A DNA stretch of 64,000 bases, taken from the NCBI GenBank assembly GCA_009617715.1, contig VTFK01000188.1, forward strand, positions 1,116,001 through 1,180,000, given 5' to 3'. Shown one piece after another: positions 1 to 12,376 of this stretch. Below the pieces are notes generated by a model. The model was not told where the DNA came from and ran no database searches. It saw only the letters and a list, made by a program, of their open reading frames with translations. Position 1 is the stretch's first letter; the number at the start of each line of letters is the position of its first letter. Made by a program: the position numbers and the translations under genes. This stretch comes from Plectrocnemia conspersa (lineage: Eukaryota > Arthropoda > Insecta > Trichoptera > Polycentropodidae).

Positions 1-108
1 ATGTGTTCCAAAAAAAAAAAAAAGTCCATTTCAACACAAAAATTGACGACAAAAAATATTCTGTTAGCGAATTAACGCTCCAAGCGTGGCGATATTTTCG
101 TGGCCAAG

Positions 109-812
109 CCATAAGAGATTAAAAATCGACCATATGCCCATTATGTAAATCGTGAAAATACCTGTTGATTAAATTTGTACGTCTTCATATTTACAGTTCT
201 AGACTTTTTTGGCATTCTAAATTAAGATGAACATCACTCTAGTCAATGATTGATTTATTTTTTTATAATAAAATGGCGTTTCGTCTAGTTACGAAAAACA
301 CCACCGGAGCGCTACTATCGCACCTAACCTACCGCAATAGTTACACCATAAGAGATTAAAAATCGACCATACACTCACTAGATAAATCATGAAAATATCT
401 GATAATTAAATTTATACGTAGTCATATTTATAGCCCTAGACTTATTTAGCATTCTAAATGAACATCACAATAGTTATTAATTGGTTTATTATGACGGAAT
501 AGCGTAGTTCGTAACGATTTAGACTAAGTTCGAACCCCTAATTCTTATTTTTATTTTTAAAAAAATGCGCTATTATTAAAAAACCGACCCCAACTGCAGT
601 GTTATAAATTATATGTATTACACATAATAATTTATAATTATTAATATAGTCATCAATTTCCAGACTTTCAGTCTGGTGGTTGATACATTCATTATATCTG
701 ATTGATTTACTCAGTTGATACGGATTTATCCTTGTCAGGTTACAATGAAAGATTTAATTAAAAATAAAAAAATAATGAAATGACATTTGGTCTAGTTACG
801 AAAAACATTACG
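109..812. repeat. Diverged tandem duplication of about 239 bp
   Basis: Copy A (from 109) and copy B (from 348) both start ccataagagattaaaaatcg. They stay alignable through the gaaaatatctg region, the tctagactt block and the gaacatcac block. Copy A continues to gtctagttacgaaaaac at 285-301. The matching end of copy B, ggtctagttacgaaaaac, appears only at 790-807, because a SINE interrupts copy B at about 493-775. Confidence 0.75.
493..775 (+). mobile_element. tRNA-derived SINE, family A, copy 1
   Basis: The element starts gacggaatagcgtagt, an A-box-like tRNA head, and has a B-box-like agttcgaacccc at 528-539. The body contains aatgcgctattattaaaaaa and a gtcaggttacaa block, and it ends in an A-rich tail. 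It aligns along its length with the copy at 54081-54415. Its head is more degenerate than that of the second copy. Confidence 0.75.
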
Positions 813-1156
813 TATTCGGCAGATAATTTGCCTAATTCATGAATGAATCAATGGGATTGCACTTTTCATGAATTATGCAAATTTTTGCCTATTTCACGCA
901 ATAAGCGATTTCATGAATTTGGCGTAACATATATACTAAAATAATGCAATACGTACTTGACACGATATTAATAACTTGCAGAAAAGCAATAAACATAATT
1001 TATTTTATTCATTTATATACCTAGTATAGCTAATTGCTTATAACGTCAACAATTATAATTTAAACATACATATAAAACATAATATTAAAATATACTTTAT
1101 TATTATAATTTATTTCTTAACGCACTGTGTTTAGGAAATTCCGTTTAGGAAACCTG

Positions 1157-1935
1157 CTACATTTTATTTTTGCGGATTGTCCTAGGAATATTATTATACA
1201 AATTTATAGCTTCGTATAATATTCCCCTGGACGTACTCATTTTCTTATATTTATCTAACCTTAAATTATCCCTATTTCTAGTTTTAAATCTATGTACAGC
1301 TTTATTTTTTATTAAATACTTATTAAAATACTTTGGTAACATATTATCTTCTACTTATATACACATAAATACTAAAACATTCATCTTCAATAATTCTTGA
1401 AAATCTAACCATTCCAATCTTTCAATCATACTTCTACAACTAGTAAATCCATATTTTGTTTAAAACTACTCTCATTTTATCTAATATATTAAGCATATAA
1501 TTAGAGTGGGGCAATATAATACTATTGTAGATTTTTTTTTTGTATTAATACTTAACATATTTCCCATTCTGGATTATATACCTATTTTTCTACTATTTTT
1601 TTTGATTATGTAATTACAATGTTATTAACACAATTATTCCTTAATGTTTTATACTATCAATTTATATAATATAGTTGTCTAAAACTATTTTTATATTATT
1701 ATCTAACTTACATATATAGTCAATAAACATACATTTAGCTAAAGTACATTATTTTTTAACCATATTTCTATTATACTTAATTCATTATTTAAGTTATCTA
1801 CTACTTCTTTAAAATTATCACCAGTGCAATAAATTAAAGCGTCGTCTGCAAACTTATGTATTTTACATTTTTCTATATTATTAATTATATGTATCATTAA
1901 TATATGTTATAAACAACAATGGTCCAAATGTAAAT
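1157..1935 (-). pseudogene. Decayed LINE reverse transcriptase, 3' half
   Basis: On the minus strand the order is FGPLLF..YIND (1911-1928 and leftward), the catalytic FADDA (1838-1852), an NNELSIIEIWLKNN block (about 1740-1800), PHSNYMLN (about 1500-1530), MRVVLNK (about 1455-1480), ERLEW (about 1405) and a C-terminal LYNNIPR segment that stops at 1157. This is the usual order of the RT palm, thumb and C-terminal part of non-LTR retrotransposons of the Jockey/CR1 type. Frameshifts and stops between the blocks show it is dead. The sequence before FGPLLF is not RT-like in this orientation. Confidence 0.75.
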
Positions 1936-1939
1936 AGCA

Positions 1940-2654
1940 TGGATGCTCATATAATATGGAACAATATTTATAATAGTAATATAAAAAGTCAATATAATTT
2001 TAGAACAGAATATCGATTTATCATAAATATCGTCATATAATAACAGATATAATGAATACATTCTACATTGAGAGTATAGAAGGGATTATGAATTCAATAC
2101 CTCAGCTCAATAAATTAGTACAATACAATAATGAAATATGTGGAGAAGTTATATCAGTATTTTTAGAAGAAATTTACAACATAATTTGTAAATTAAAATC
2201 TTCAAAGGAGAAATACCTGATAATTTGAAGATAGCTACTATTATATAATACCTATATCTAGAATAAAAAAACAGTAAAAAAGTAGAGGAATGGGACCAAT
2301 TAACATGTTGCCTTGTGTGGAATAGGTGATGGAAGAAGGTAATCAAACAATTAAAGGATTTTATTGCTTCTCAAAACATTCTGTGTGAACAACAATTAGG
2401 ATTTAAAAAAAACATTCCACAGAGATTGCATTAATGATTGGTTATTGGCTAATGATACGAACAAAATCATTGGAACAGTTTTCGTGGATTTCAAGAGAGC
2501 TTTCGAAACAATAGGCAATAGTGAAATAATTTTAAAATGGTTTGATAATTATTTAAAAAAGAAAAAGCAAATAGTTAATATAAATTATGCTTATTCCAAA
2601 GAGAAAAATAAATCTTGGAAAATTGAAAACGGAATTTTTCATTCAGGAAAATAA
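1940..2654 (+). pseudogene. Decayed LINE reverse transcriptase, 5' half, inverted
   Basis: On the plus strand, RT motifs run IPDNLKIA (about 2212-2236), PINMLPCVE (about 2290), QLGFKKN (about 2395), VFVDFKRAFETI (about 2480-2515), ILKWFDNYLKKKK (about 2530-2567) and NGIFHSGK (2628-2651). The last is a decayed form of the conserved GVPQGS motif. RT similarity stops exactly there. The block that normally follows (LGPLLF) is found on the opposite strand at 1928. The longest open piece is 2445-2654. It belongs to the same family as 46240-46760. Confidence 0.72.
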
Positions 2655-5159
2655 GACTATAACTGAAGTTAGTTCACGTGTAGCTCATTAATTAATTAAT
2701 AAAGAAAAGCCATTTACTGATTGAATTAATTAATTCATGTTTTATTGATGCAGCCAAAGAAATGTGCCCGAGAAAATAGATGTATATCAATCTAGCAGTC
2801 TTTCAACGAGAACAGTTGCTAGAATGGTGGAGCAAATTTAGAGAAACATCAATAATCAATTAAATAGCAAAGTAAATGTTTTTTCGGCTTTACCCAGTTT
2901 TTCAGAAAAAAATCAGAGTCGCGTTATGTCAAATTATAACAAATGCCTTTTTTAAAATAGCAAAATTCTTTATAATTAAAGAGTTAAGTAAAAATAGTGA
3001 CAATAAGTACACATTTTAGAGGCTTCTGCAAAAATTAAACATTTATGGAATTTATGTACTTATGAGCATATACATTTCCTCTCAACTATAACTATAAGCA
3101 CCGTATCTATTATGCTAGTGGGTAAAACCAACACGTACTATTATAGTACATATTATATAAGGCCAGATAACTCGCGCGTGACGTCATAGAGAAGAGGTGC
3201 ATCGGTCACATTTTTTACTAGTTCTTAATTCTTAACATAAAAATTATTCATGAAATAGTTTTAGTTCTAAAATAAATTAGTAGAAAAACGAATGTCATGA
3301 TTAAGCTTATTTATAAATATAATAAAAAATAATTATAATAGTGATAATGTGTGTGTGAAAAAATGTTTTCTTTTGTGGTAAATATATATTGTAGATAAGT
3401 AATTTGATATAGGATAGTGTTTAATCAAAACACTACTTTAAGCATAAAAGTAAGGGCAGAAAGTAAATTATTTCAAACGTATGTTGTATTTTTTCTGATA
3501 TTTATTTTTATTTTTGGAGTTAAATGCTATTCGCGAATGTACATTGGTAGATTCATCCCCACTGCGCTAAATATCGTGACGTCATGTTAAAGCTGCGATT
3601 AAGCTGTTAGTTCATCTGTGTTCAAAAATGAATACATGTGCTATAATAAAAATAATAATACATTTAAATCAGCGCATGCTCAGAAAATACACAAGGTAGC
3701 AATTAACAAATGCATTTCATTGGACCGTCCTCTTCAAATAAGCCCGTCATACACTTTTCAACTTTTTAATTGCATTATCGATATTAATCACGTACAAACT
3801 TTTTTTAAAATGCATATTTGAGAATACTGAAAACTGCATTATTTCCATGTGTATTTTTATGTGTCCTGTTTTTCTAAAAAAATATTTAAAAAAATAAAAA
3901 AACGAAAAATATAAATACTTGAAATGAACTATAGATATTTTTAATTATTAAAATTATATGCATATTTAAAAAAAGTAGTTCTACTTAGATTAGTTAAAAT
4001 AATATTGATTTTTACTATATTATATTTATATAGATCAAATAATAAAATGCTTTACTCATACATATGTACACTTTCACAATGATAAGTTTAAAATGTTTTT
4101 AAAAAAATATTTTCTAAAGCTTTTACATAAATAAATTATAAATTCTGATAACTATCATCATATTAACATATAAATTATATCAATAATTTGAATTTTTGTG
4201 TTTAAAGGGGTGCAACTCAAATATTTCTAATGATTATTGAATAACTGATGATATATTTGTAGCGAAATACTTAAAATAATTACGCGTCACAAGTTACCGT
4301 AAAAATAAAATACATATATAAAACAAATTACGGATAGATTAAATACTTATTTTATCTTTGTAGTACAAAAAGGAGAAAGTTTCTGTAGTGCGTGAGAATT
4401 AGGAATTACATATTATAAATAGCAAGTAATTTGAACTAGAGGGAAAATCAATAAGAAATAAGCAGTTTATGATTAAAAATTTCTAAAAAATAATATAGTT
4501 GAATATATATTTGATATTTATTGTTAATAAAAAAATATATGATAAACCATTAAAACATAAATTTATAATAAATCAAATCAAATGATAGCGATGTTATTGA
4601 ATTATATACGATTCTATGATTATCTCACTCAATATCTGATTATCGGTATTATTATATTGTATAACGTTTCATTGTTATTGTTGCGTTCATTCAAATCGAA
4701 CGAAATTCGAGGTGAATGAAGTTACGGTATGACCTCAATTTGCTAACTCAATTTAACTGCGGCATCATACGGTCAACAATTCAATCAAACTTTTACCGTA
4801 TGCGCTGAAATCGAAAGTGCATCGAAAACATATTCTTGGAGCACAATAAATAAACGTTGGCATTCAACAAAACGTTATTAGCATTTCATTGATTTATTTC
4901 AACGCCTGGGTCGACGGTAAATTTTAACCCAAATTTTGTAACACAATGAGTTAACCGAGCGAAACACGCGAACCGCTAAAGCAGAAAGCCCTTTTAACCC
5001 GAACCCGTTTTTTCCTCTACCACAGCAATTAAGAGAGGTGGATGAACCTCGTCCCAGAATCATCCCCAATTACTAGACCGTGGATCTTTTTTGTATCAAT
5101 AATGCTCACAATCGGATGCGTTCTCAAGTATAATGGGTTCACCCATAACTTTTTAGCCT
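2655..5159. other. AT-rich region, no gene recognised
   Basis: No coding exon or intact element was recognised. Two palindromic CRE-type TGACGTCA sites occur at 3179-3186 and 3577-3584, about 400 bp apart. The stretch 4640-4990 is less AT-rich but not codingly interpretable. Confidence 0.5.
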
Positions 5160-5360
5160 TTTGGACGTTTTAAAAAATAGCATTTAAAGATGGCGGCGCC
5201 GGGCCGTCGCCATGGAAACTGCCAGAGGGGCGTAACTGCAGAGCCATCTCTTTTTCTTAATTCACAATTCTGGCCGTTCCGTCTCGCTCCGGCAGCGTTC
5301 CGTCTCGTTCGGGCGCACGTGTCTATTCATACACACTCGACGTAAAAGCACGCGAGAATG
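5160..5360 (+). promoter_or_regulatory. GC-rich, promoter-like island with a YY1-type motif
   Basis: The island is rich in C, G and CpG within an AT-rich surround. It contains aaagatggcggc (5186-5197), the shape of a YY1/start-associated motif. The ATG at 5190 opens a 51-codon frame that closes at 5345, with repeated cgttccgtctcg units in it. It lies about 2.4 kb upstream of the first visible Kdm3 exon on the same strand. It could be an alternative promoter or a non-coding first exon; no matching splice donor was identified. Confidence 0.35.
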
Positions 5361-7721
5361 TATGCGCATGCTTGTGGATGAGCAGTTCAGTTTCAAAACC
5401 GGCTATAACAGATTTATCAGCAAATGCAACGATTTGCATTACATTTAAAGTTTCAATTCCACACAATTGAAAAAAAAATTGTTTTTAATGCATGACTTTT
5501 AAGATCTGAAGTAAATTGTATGTGTTATTTTATTTTTTGTATTTCGTGACAGTTTTCCGCAATGTATACTGATGCCGTTTGTATTAGTGACAATGGTAAA
5601 ACGCTGATGATAACCGTGTTTCTAGTCCACTAAGGCTTGCAGACATTGATTATGTCTCGAGAAAACATTTTTTGTTATTTTTTATTTTTAATTTCCTAGT
5701 CGCGTTGGTTGAACACATCGTAAATTGTGTCATAAAGAGCGGTAAGCACTATTGCTACTTTTTACTTGCGCTCAATTCATTCTACCAATATATTATTTAG
5801 TGAGTCGGAATTAACGTTTACATCTACGTATATTTATGTAAAGTTTTTTTTTTATTTTTGGCAAGAAAACTGCTTGTCGGCTAAAACTATTCTGTGATAT
5901 CATATTTTTAATGACTGGTAAAGGCATTTGAACAATTTCTTAAAATTTGATAATAAGTTTTGAGAGAGAAATGTACTTTCAATTCCATTGACTAAAAGTA
6001 TAAATATAGACGTGTGTTTATTATAAGCTAGTCATAGAAAATTCCTAGCTATCTAGATGTGGGAACGAAGCACTTCACACGCTAGTTAACGACAATATGC
6101 AATGTTTCAAATGATTGTATTGCATTTTGATTATCATTCGTGTGCAATACGTGCGATACGTCAATGCGACATGGTCCACAAATTTGTTTTAGTACTGTTA
6201 AACATGAATAATTTATTTCAAGTTATGTTTTATTATTGTGTTGCTAATGAAATTAGCGGTTTTATAATATTTTTTTCCTGTAATGAATTATTTTAAAAAA
6301 ACCGCGCCATTGTAGGGAATTTTAAAGTTAACAATGAGAAAAACAATGGTTCGTTCAAATAAACCTCTAAACATTTTACATATTTAAAAAAAAAGTAACT
6401 ATTAATAATCACTTGCCCGTTACATGGCACAATATGTAGCTAGTTTTTTAGTTATTTGTAAATAGTAGTGTATTATTTACATATTGTATTTCTGGAATAG
6501 ACTCAGTGACAGTTATAAGTCATCTGATTGTATATACTGATTAAAAATTTACTGGTCTGTATTATTTTGTATTTTGAGGGTTCAACTGAACGAGTTCTCG
6601 TTCTCGTATAACATTTTAACTCATGAAAAAATATTATTAAAATGGCTGTTTAAAAATAGACAATAAAGCAAACTTGCATTTAAAATTAATAAATTTGCAA
6701 GAAAGAGAAAAAGACAGGAGTATTCATATTTTCTCGGCTCTTGCGTAGTCCAGTACTATTATCGCAAGTTTCTATCAAATGGAAAGATTTTAAAATTCGT
6801 AAAAAATATTTTTTTGTAGCAGATATTTAGGAATTCGTGTTCAAATTATATAATATATATATGATGCATAAATTTGTGCTTATTGTGTAATATATCTATA
6901 TATATATATATGTATATAGGCAAGTTTGGTTTGATTTATACGACTTTTGTGTTTTTTTCTGTTGATTTATAATTGAAATACCATGGAAATAGTTATAATA
7001 CTTATATAGATAATAATAATGTGTGCTCCCTTTGAATATTATTGTTTTTCATCTCTCCTGGGAAGATTCAAAGGCAAATATAAATAAGCAGAAGCTGGTT
7101 TTAAATTTGAACGACTCATATCTAGTACACACACAGACTGAAAGTCCTAAAACCGGCTAAATCGCAGGGGAATAGCGCGAGCGAGTCGAGTTTTACAATC
7201 TTGACTATAACGAAGCGACCATAGCGAAATTTCATACTATGGAGCTCGTCTGAAAAACGGAATAAATAAACGAACCATAAAAATTTACATACTATTGCAT
7301 CTTAAATTTAAATTTTGGTATATAATATTATAAGAATCAAATTATTGTTATGTATTATTATAAAAACATTATACCATTTATTATAAACAAATTGTAGCGT
7401 ATGTGAGTGCAATTTTTAATTTTAATAAAATACAGACTCGACAAGTGCTGCCAAATAGTGCGGCGGCAAAGTCGCGCATTAACTATTTATCTGCATTTAT
7501 TGGTTTGAATCTTGGCTAAAATATTTTAAAAATAATAACTAAATTATTTAGTTAAAATATTTAAATTTAATATTTAAATTATTTGGCTTATCTACAGTTT
7601 TTAAATAATAAATTACATTTTTATTGAGTTTTTTTAATTTAAATATAGTTTAAATATTGACCAACAGATGGCAGTAGGTTTCAATTCAATAAAAAATTGT
7701 TATATTTTGTTTTTTTTACAG
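5361..7721. other. AT-rich region upstream of the first visible Kdm3 exon
   Basis: I searched for the missing N-terminal KDM3 exon here and found none. There are short AT microsatellites (for example near 6893-6915) and no recognised element. Confidence 0.45.
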
Positions 7722-7868
7722 GTCTTGGTGGAGTACGACGGCGAAAGTTGGAGAAGAAGACAGTGGATAAACGTATACGCTACGCGTTTTCACACTTTTT
7801 TAGTGGAAGCTCATCTCGTCGTCGTCGAAAGGACCAAAGATGGCTCTGCTACTCCATGGCCCGCTTTG
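7722..7868 (+). CDS. Kdm3: Kdm3-like histone lysine demethylase, internal N-terminal exon (partial gene)
   Basis: This 147-bp exon encodes 49 residues and is phase 0 at both ends. The acceptor is a T-rich tract ending in acag at 7718-7721, and the donor is gtaatt from 7869. The peptide opens VLVEYDGESW, carries RRRQWINVY and FLVEAHL, and ends TPWPAL. This is the order seen near the N terminus of KDM3/JMJD1 proteins, where human JMJD1C (from memory) has VYVEFDDLEWDKREW, FLVEYHLIW and QWPAL. In KDM3 proteins this part lies in the N-terminal non-catalytic region, far upstream of the zinc finger and JmjC domain that remove methyl groups from H3K9 in the nucleus. The family's initiating exon (with a VGKRFL-type motif) is not visible upstream, so the start codon is probably outside the window. 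Family assignment rests on remembered homologues, not on a search. Confidence 0.85.
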
Positions 7869-9139
7869 GTAATTTAAATACATTCTTCTGCATCGTTGAT
7901 AATATCCATAACCTTCTTCCTTCGTCGTATTCATTAACGCAATATTTTTAACCCTTTGAGAAATCTTTGCTATAAAATACACTGTAAAATACTGTTATTT
8001 AAAGCTTAATATCAATTATATTATCAGTAATTTGCTCACTATTTTTTCCTTTTTATTTTCATTATGTTATTATAAATAATGCAGTCGCTTGGCTTTGAAA
8101 TATAATTTCAGCCATTTGATTTCATTGATGCATCATTTCTTATTCTGCCTCTGGGTCCATTGAAATTCTGTTATTTTTTTAGACATGTTGGTCGTCATAC
8201 ATTTTCAGCTATTTCGATAATTGTACACTCGTTTGTAATGTATTTAGGTTATTTATTTGTAAAAAAAACTGAAAAATAAATTGATTGAAATATATATATA
8301 CATACATATATATATAATACTTCATCAAGAAATATTTATACCATATTGCATTGATTTTGTTAAGAATATGAGTAGATTTTGTAAAATAAATAGTTCTTCG
8401 TCAGAGACAGTATATAAATTTATCTCTTTTAATCAGTTATAAGGTTGAAACTTTTGTCTTTGTAATCATATTTTTTATCACTAATGATTTTAATAATATT
8501 CTTCGAATTAGAATCTCTAACTTGTCTCTACCTATATGTTGAAAAACTAGCTTTTTACCTTTTCAAACACGTCTCAGAACCATCTATTTTTTGTCTCTCC
8601 AAGGTTGTAATACTCAACCAATTCAATACGTGTCATAAAATCGTTCCCCTATTGCGTGCGCAATAACAATAAAATTGCCGAACAGCTGCTTTTTGGACTC
8701 GCATTATAATTATATACTCATTTTTTTGCTCACTCTGTACGTAACCCAACCGGTCATTAACTCTCCGCGCCCAACCGGTTTTACAGAGTTCGCATTGAAC
8801 CTCGATACTGTATCACTGCATCAGATCGATTATTTATTATATGATCGAAATAAAAAATATTATTACTTAACTTGTTAATGGACATTGTTTCTTCCGGTAG
8901 AGGGTTATCGGAGCTTTTGTTTTGCTCCTGTCTTCTCTCTTGTACTCCTATTGTTGCGGGTTTATTAGTTTCGAGTGTTGCTTCTAAAACTTTCTAATAA
9001 CTTTTGTTGCCCGAGGCTTTTCAGATACTGCTTTTCGCGCGACCCTGTTTTAATCTCGTTACCTCGAAAAGCCGTCATTATAAAACAAATCTATATTGTT
9101 ATCTATGTATATTAATGTGTTTTGTTGATTGGTTTTCAG

Positions 9140-9247
9140 ACTTTCGAAGCCCTGAAACCTTGCACAATGGGTTTGAAGAAGCCGGTGGAGTTTATCATGG
9201 ATCGACAGCTTGTTTTCTTAGAAGATAGCGAAGTCGAGCCGTATAAG
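9140..9247 (+). CDS. Kdm3: Kdm3-like histone lysine demethylase, next internal exon (partial gene)
   Basis: This 108-bp exon encodes 36 residues and is phase 0 at both ends. The acceptor is ttttcag at 9133-9139 and the donor is gtcagt from 9248. It reads TFEALKPC, then KKPVEFIMDRQLVFLED, and ends EVEPYK. It continues the previous exon directly: WPAL joined to TF reproduces the KDM3-family WPALTF junction, and VEFIMDRQL..EPYK matches the human VEFLVDKQL..QPYQ segment. The intron between the two exons (7869-9139, 1271 bp) holds no recognisable element. Because the exon is a multiple of three with matching phases, skipping it would keep the reading frame. Confidence 0.87.
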
Positions 9248-10491
9248 GTCAGTAAATTATAATTCTACTAATCCGTGATTATAAATTTGTCTACATTTCA
9301 CTTGAAACAAATAGCGAAATGACCAAAAAATAATATTTTTATAACATTATGCGTAATCTTTGTATCAATGCTCATTAAATATTTAAAAAGAAATTCTTTT
9401 TATTGATAAAATCGAAATTAAAAACGAGTGCTACGTAATAGCTTTTGTGTTTCTGATTGTAGGTGTGTGAACATATTTATTCTATATCATAACTGGTTAA
9501 TATCTATAGTTAATATATTCATGTTTGAAATGATAAGGTTTCTAGCAATTTAATTATTTTTTCCGAGTCGATTAAATAAAATATTTTATCTACTTCATTA
9601 AGAAATCACAGTCAGTAGGCAGCATTTAATACATTTTTAAAAAGATGCATGTTTAAGAATACCGATTCTTTTGCCATAACAATGCATTTTATCCAAATGT
9701 ATTTTTATTACTATGTACTGTTACAAATAGGTTGAAATTAGTATTTCTTCTCGAGAATTTCTCGAAGAAAGGGCCAAATCAAGAATTTTCATTTCTCGAA
9801 TAATCAGAAAATTTCTGTTTGTTTTTTCAGGAAAATTTGTAATTAATCAACAATCAGTTGAGAATTCTCACTTCTCAAGAAATGAAATATTAGAATGCCT
9901 AGTTGAAATGCAATAAACATGATTTATCACACCCTATAGTATTTTTTATAAAAATGGCTATGACTATTTTTTAACTATTAATAATTGGAAATATTATGTG
10001 TACTAAACAAATAATTGTAAAAAAGGTGCATATTTAAAAAATAGTACAGTAATAGTTCTTTTTAGATTGTTTACAATATAACTTTTATATCATATAAATT
10101 AGTTCTGCTTATGGTTCACATATTTTTTATTTATTTTATTTTCACAATGATAAGGATAAAACGCTTTCTAAAAAAGTTTTTTTTTTACTAATCCTAAGGG
10201 TTTTTAATAAATAAAGTACAATTTTGATAAATGATAATTTTCACTATGTCTTTATAAAATTGTTCAAAATATAAAAATGACTTTTATATCGATTGTATAT
10301 ATGTTGACTTGCAAAGTAAATTATAGAAGAGGTGGTAATTAGAATTATATTTTAACTTTTATATGATAAAGTTTTTTTTATCTATTATAATATATAATTC
10401 ATAAAAAAAAATTAAAATTAGTACATGAATAAATTTAAAGATTATTCTAATTTTAAATATTTATTTACATTTTTATTTAAAAAAACTCGGA
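9248..10491. other. AT-rich intron sequence
   Basis: No gene was recognised. Imperfectly inverted segments containing ttctcgagaatttctcg and gagaattctcacttctc flank about 100 bp between 9741 and 9888, perhaps a worn MITE. Confidence 0.35.
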
Positions 10492-10529
10492 CTTTGCTTA
10501 ATTGATTTAGTAACATCAATTAAGCAAAG
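10492..10529. repeat. Short hairpin
   Basis: The arms ctttgcttaattgat and atcaattaagcaaag are exact inverse complements around an 8-base loop. They sit directly against the left end of the hairpin-core repeat. Confidence 0.7.
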
Positions 10530-11116
10530 CGCAAAAACAATTATCACTTCTCAGAAGGCAAAAATTCACGTCAAAATCAATAAAATCGTGTTGGCGCCGT
10601 CGCAGTGGGAACGCTATGGCACGATTTTATAGCTTTTGACGTGAATTTTTACTTCTGAGAAGGGATAATTGTTTTTGCGCTCTCCTATTGAGCAAAATTC
10701 GGTTTAGATGTACTTTATTCGATTCTCACTCATAATATTGTTATAAAAAGTTTTCATATAAACGCTTGTTTTTCACCGGAAATGGAGGATTTTAATGCTT
10801 TTGACCTGAACTGTAAATTCACTATATGGCAATTTTGAGGAGCAAAGAAAACACGACTAATTATCGTGTAAATATTATTAGTAGATATTTTTAATAATTT
10901 TAAATGTCTTAATTAAAATATTTCTCATAAAATATGATTTCAGAAAATCTGTCGCAACGGCGGCTGATTTCTATATTTATTTGTAGCATAGAAAGGGTTA
11001 ACTCGTACCTATTATTATTTATTCAACAAATTATATTACGATGTTCAAAATTTAAAAAATGCCATTTTTGTCATGATGCCTGGAATCATTGGTTTCCCTC
11101 GGCGGCCCTGCAGAAG
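10529..11116 (+). repeat. Hairpin-core repeat family, copy 1
   Basis: The core 10529-10680 is a hairpin: gcgcaaaaacaattatcac and ttctcagaagg on the left arm are mirrored by ttctgagaaggg and ataattgtttttgcgc on the right. Between the arms is a GC-rich loop (ggcgccgtcgcagtgg). A right-hand segment follows with tcggtttagatgtac, actatatggcaa, a tgtcgcaa(c/t)gg block and a terminal ggaatcattg..ggccctgc near 11116. The same segment follows the core at 18500-18935 and 39300-39700. Confidence 0.75.
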
Positions 11117-12376
11117 ACTGATTGGAAATACCTTGGTTTTCCAAGAAAAGGAAAGTATCCAATGTTTAGACAAGCATTAAAAAGTTTTGCTAGAAAAATT
11201 TGCGCCTTTGAGGAAAATGACTTTGCACTTTAAAACCGGGCCAGTTGTCTTCAGAATATACAAAAATCAATTTTCTCAGCAGTACCGCCTAGTGTAAAAG
11301 TAACCGGCACATGATCCGATGATAACTGCTAGAAAGGTCTTAAACACTAAGCCGGGAAAGTTTTTGCAAATAATAGTTAAATCGAGCGTTGATGGTATGT
11401 GATAAATATTGATGAATATCATCCAGTACACTTCGATTTTGGTTGTAGATGTTTTATGGATTACATATGGATTATTTTATTGTTATTAAAGTTTATTGCT
11501 GTTATTTGAATATAAAAACAAATAATTCTAACTTAATTTGTCCATTGTTGTCTCAGTAACAAGTCATGTCGGAATGCCGTTACCATTATTGAAGGACCTC
11601 AACCTTCGCATGGAACCTTTATAAATAAATAAATCGAGCAGAAACAACAAAGCTTTCCTTTTCTCAAAAAAATAATATATAAATGTACAACGATAAGGTC
11701 AACAATCATTATCGCCATTGTACTAAATTTCCATTATAAACATACACCGATAAACAATTAATCGTCCAGCAAACGGAGGCACGTGAAAGTTCATAGATCA
11801 TAGCCGTTAATTATCCAGGAGGCTGTGGCACGATCTCGTGATGCTCACGCGGAAGTCGCCTTTGGATGAGGGTACGACGACCTTAATTGAACATTTGAAA
11901 CCTTTTGCGTGACGCTACTATAATACAATACATTTCGCATATGCGCATGTATATAATTCATAGTAAATGACTGGCCGCCATTGTGACCGCTGAATGCGGT
12001 CATTTGGTTGAGATTATGCAATTTGATTATATTGCGCTCGTTATTCGCATCTGACACTTGATGCCAGCCGATGAGCTTTCTCCTTCCGTCGACATGAATT
12101 CGCAGTTATTGTGTAACAGTTAGATTGCGTACAGACGGTTCAAAGACACAATCAAAGACTAAAAAAAATCGAAGATCTCACCATATTTTTAATAGTTTAT
12201 CATTGTACTTTTGACCATTCCGATAAAAAGTTGACCCAAGATAGAAAAACTTATTTATAATATCATTTCGATTATTAGCTTAGGAGCAAAATAACAGTTT
12301 ATCAAATAACCACTGATATTTAACTCATATTTTTGGATTAATTTAGATACATTAATCGAATATTTTCTTCTCTTTA
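11117..12376. other. Intron sequence, no gene recognised
   Basis: A stretch of 36 codons just after the repeat end (DWKYLGFPRKGK, FARKICAFEEN; open to 11233) looks peptide-like but matches nothing I know. A run gcatggaacctttataaat followed by aataaataaat near 11610-11640 may be a retroposon tail. Confidence 0.3.

Noticed and set aside
5190..5345. 51-codon frame in the GC-rich island as a real protein
   Set aside because: No recognisable motif. The open frame can be explained by base composition, and it has no splice link to the Kdm3 frame.
5700..5745. Small exon between tttcctag and gtaagc as the missing Kdm3 N-terminal exon
   Set aside because: Neither frame gives the VGKRFL-type motif or a start codon. 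The peptide ALVEHIVNCVIKS does not fit the family.
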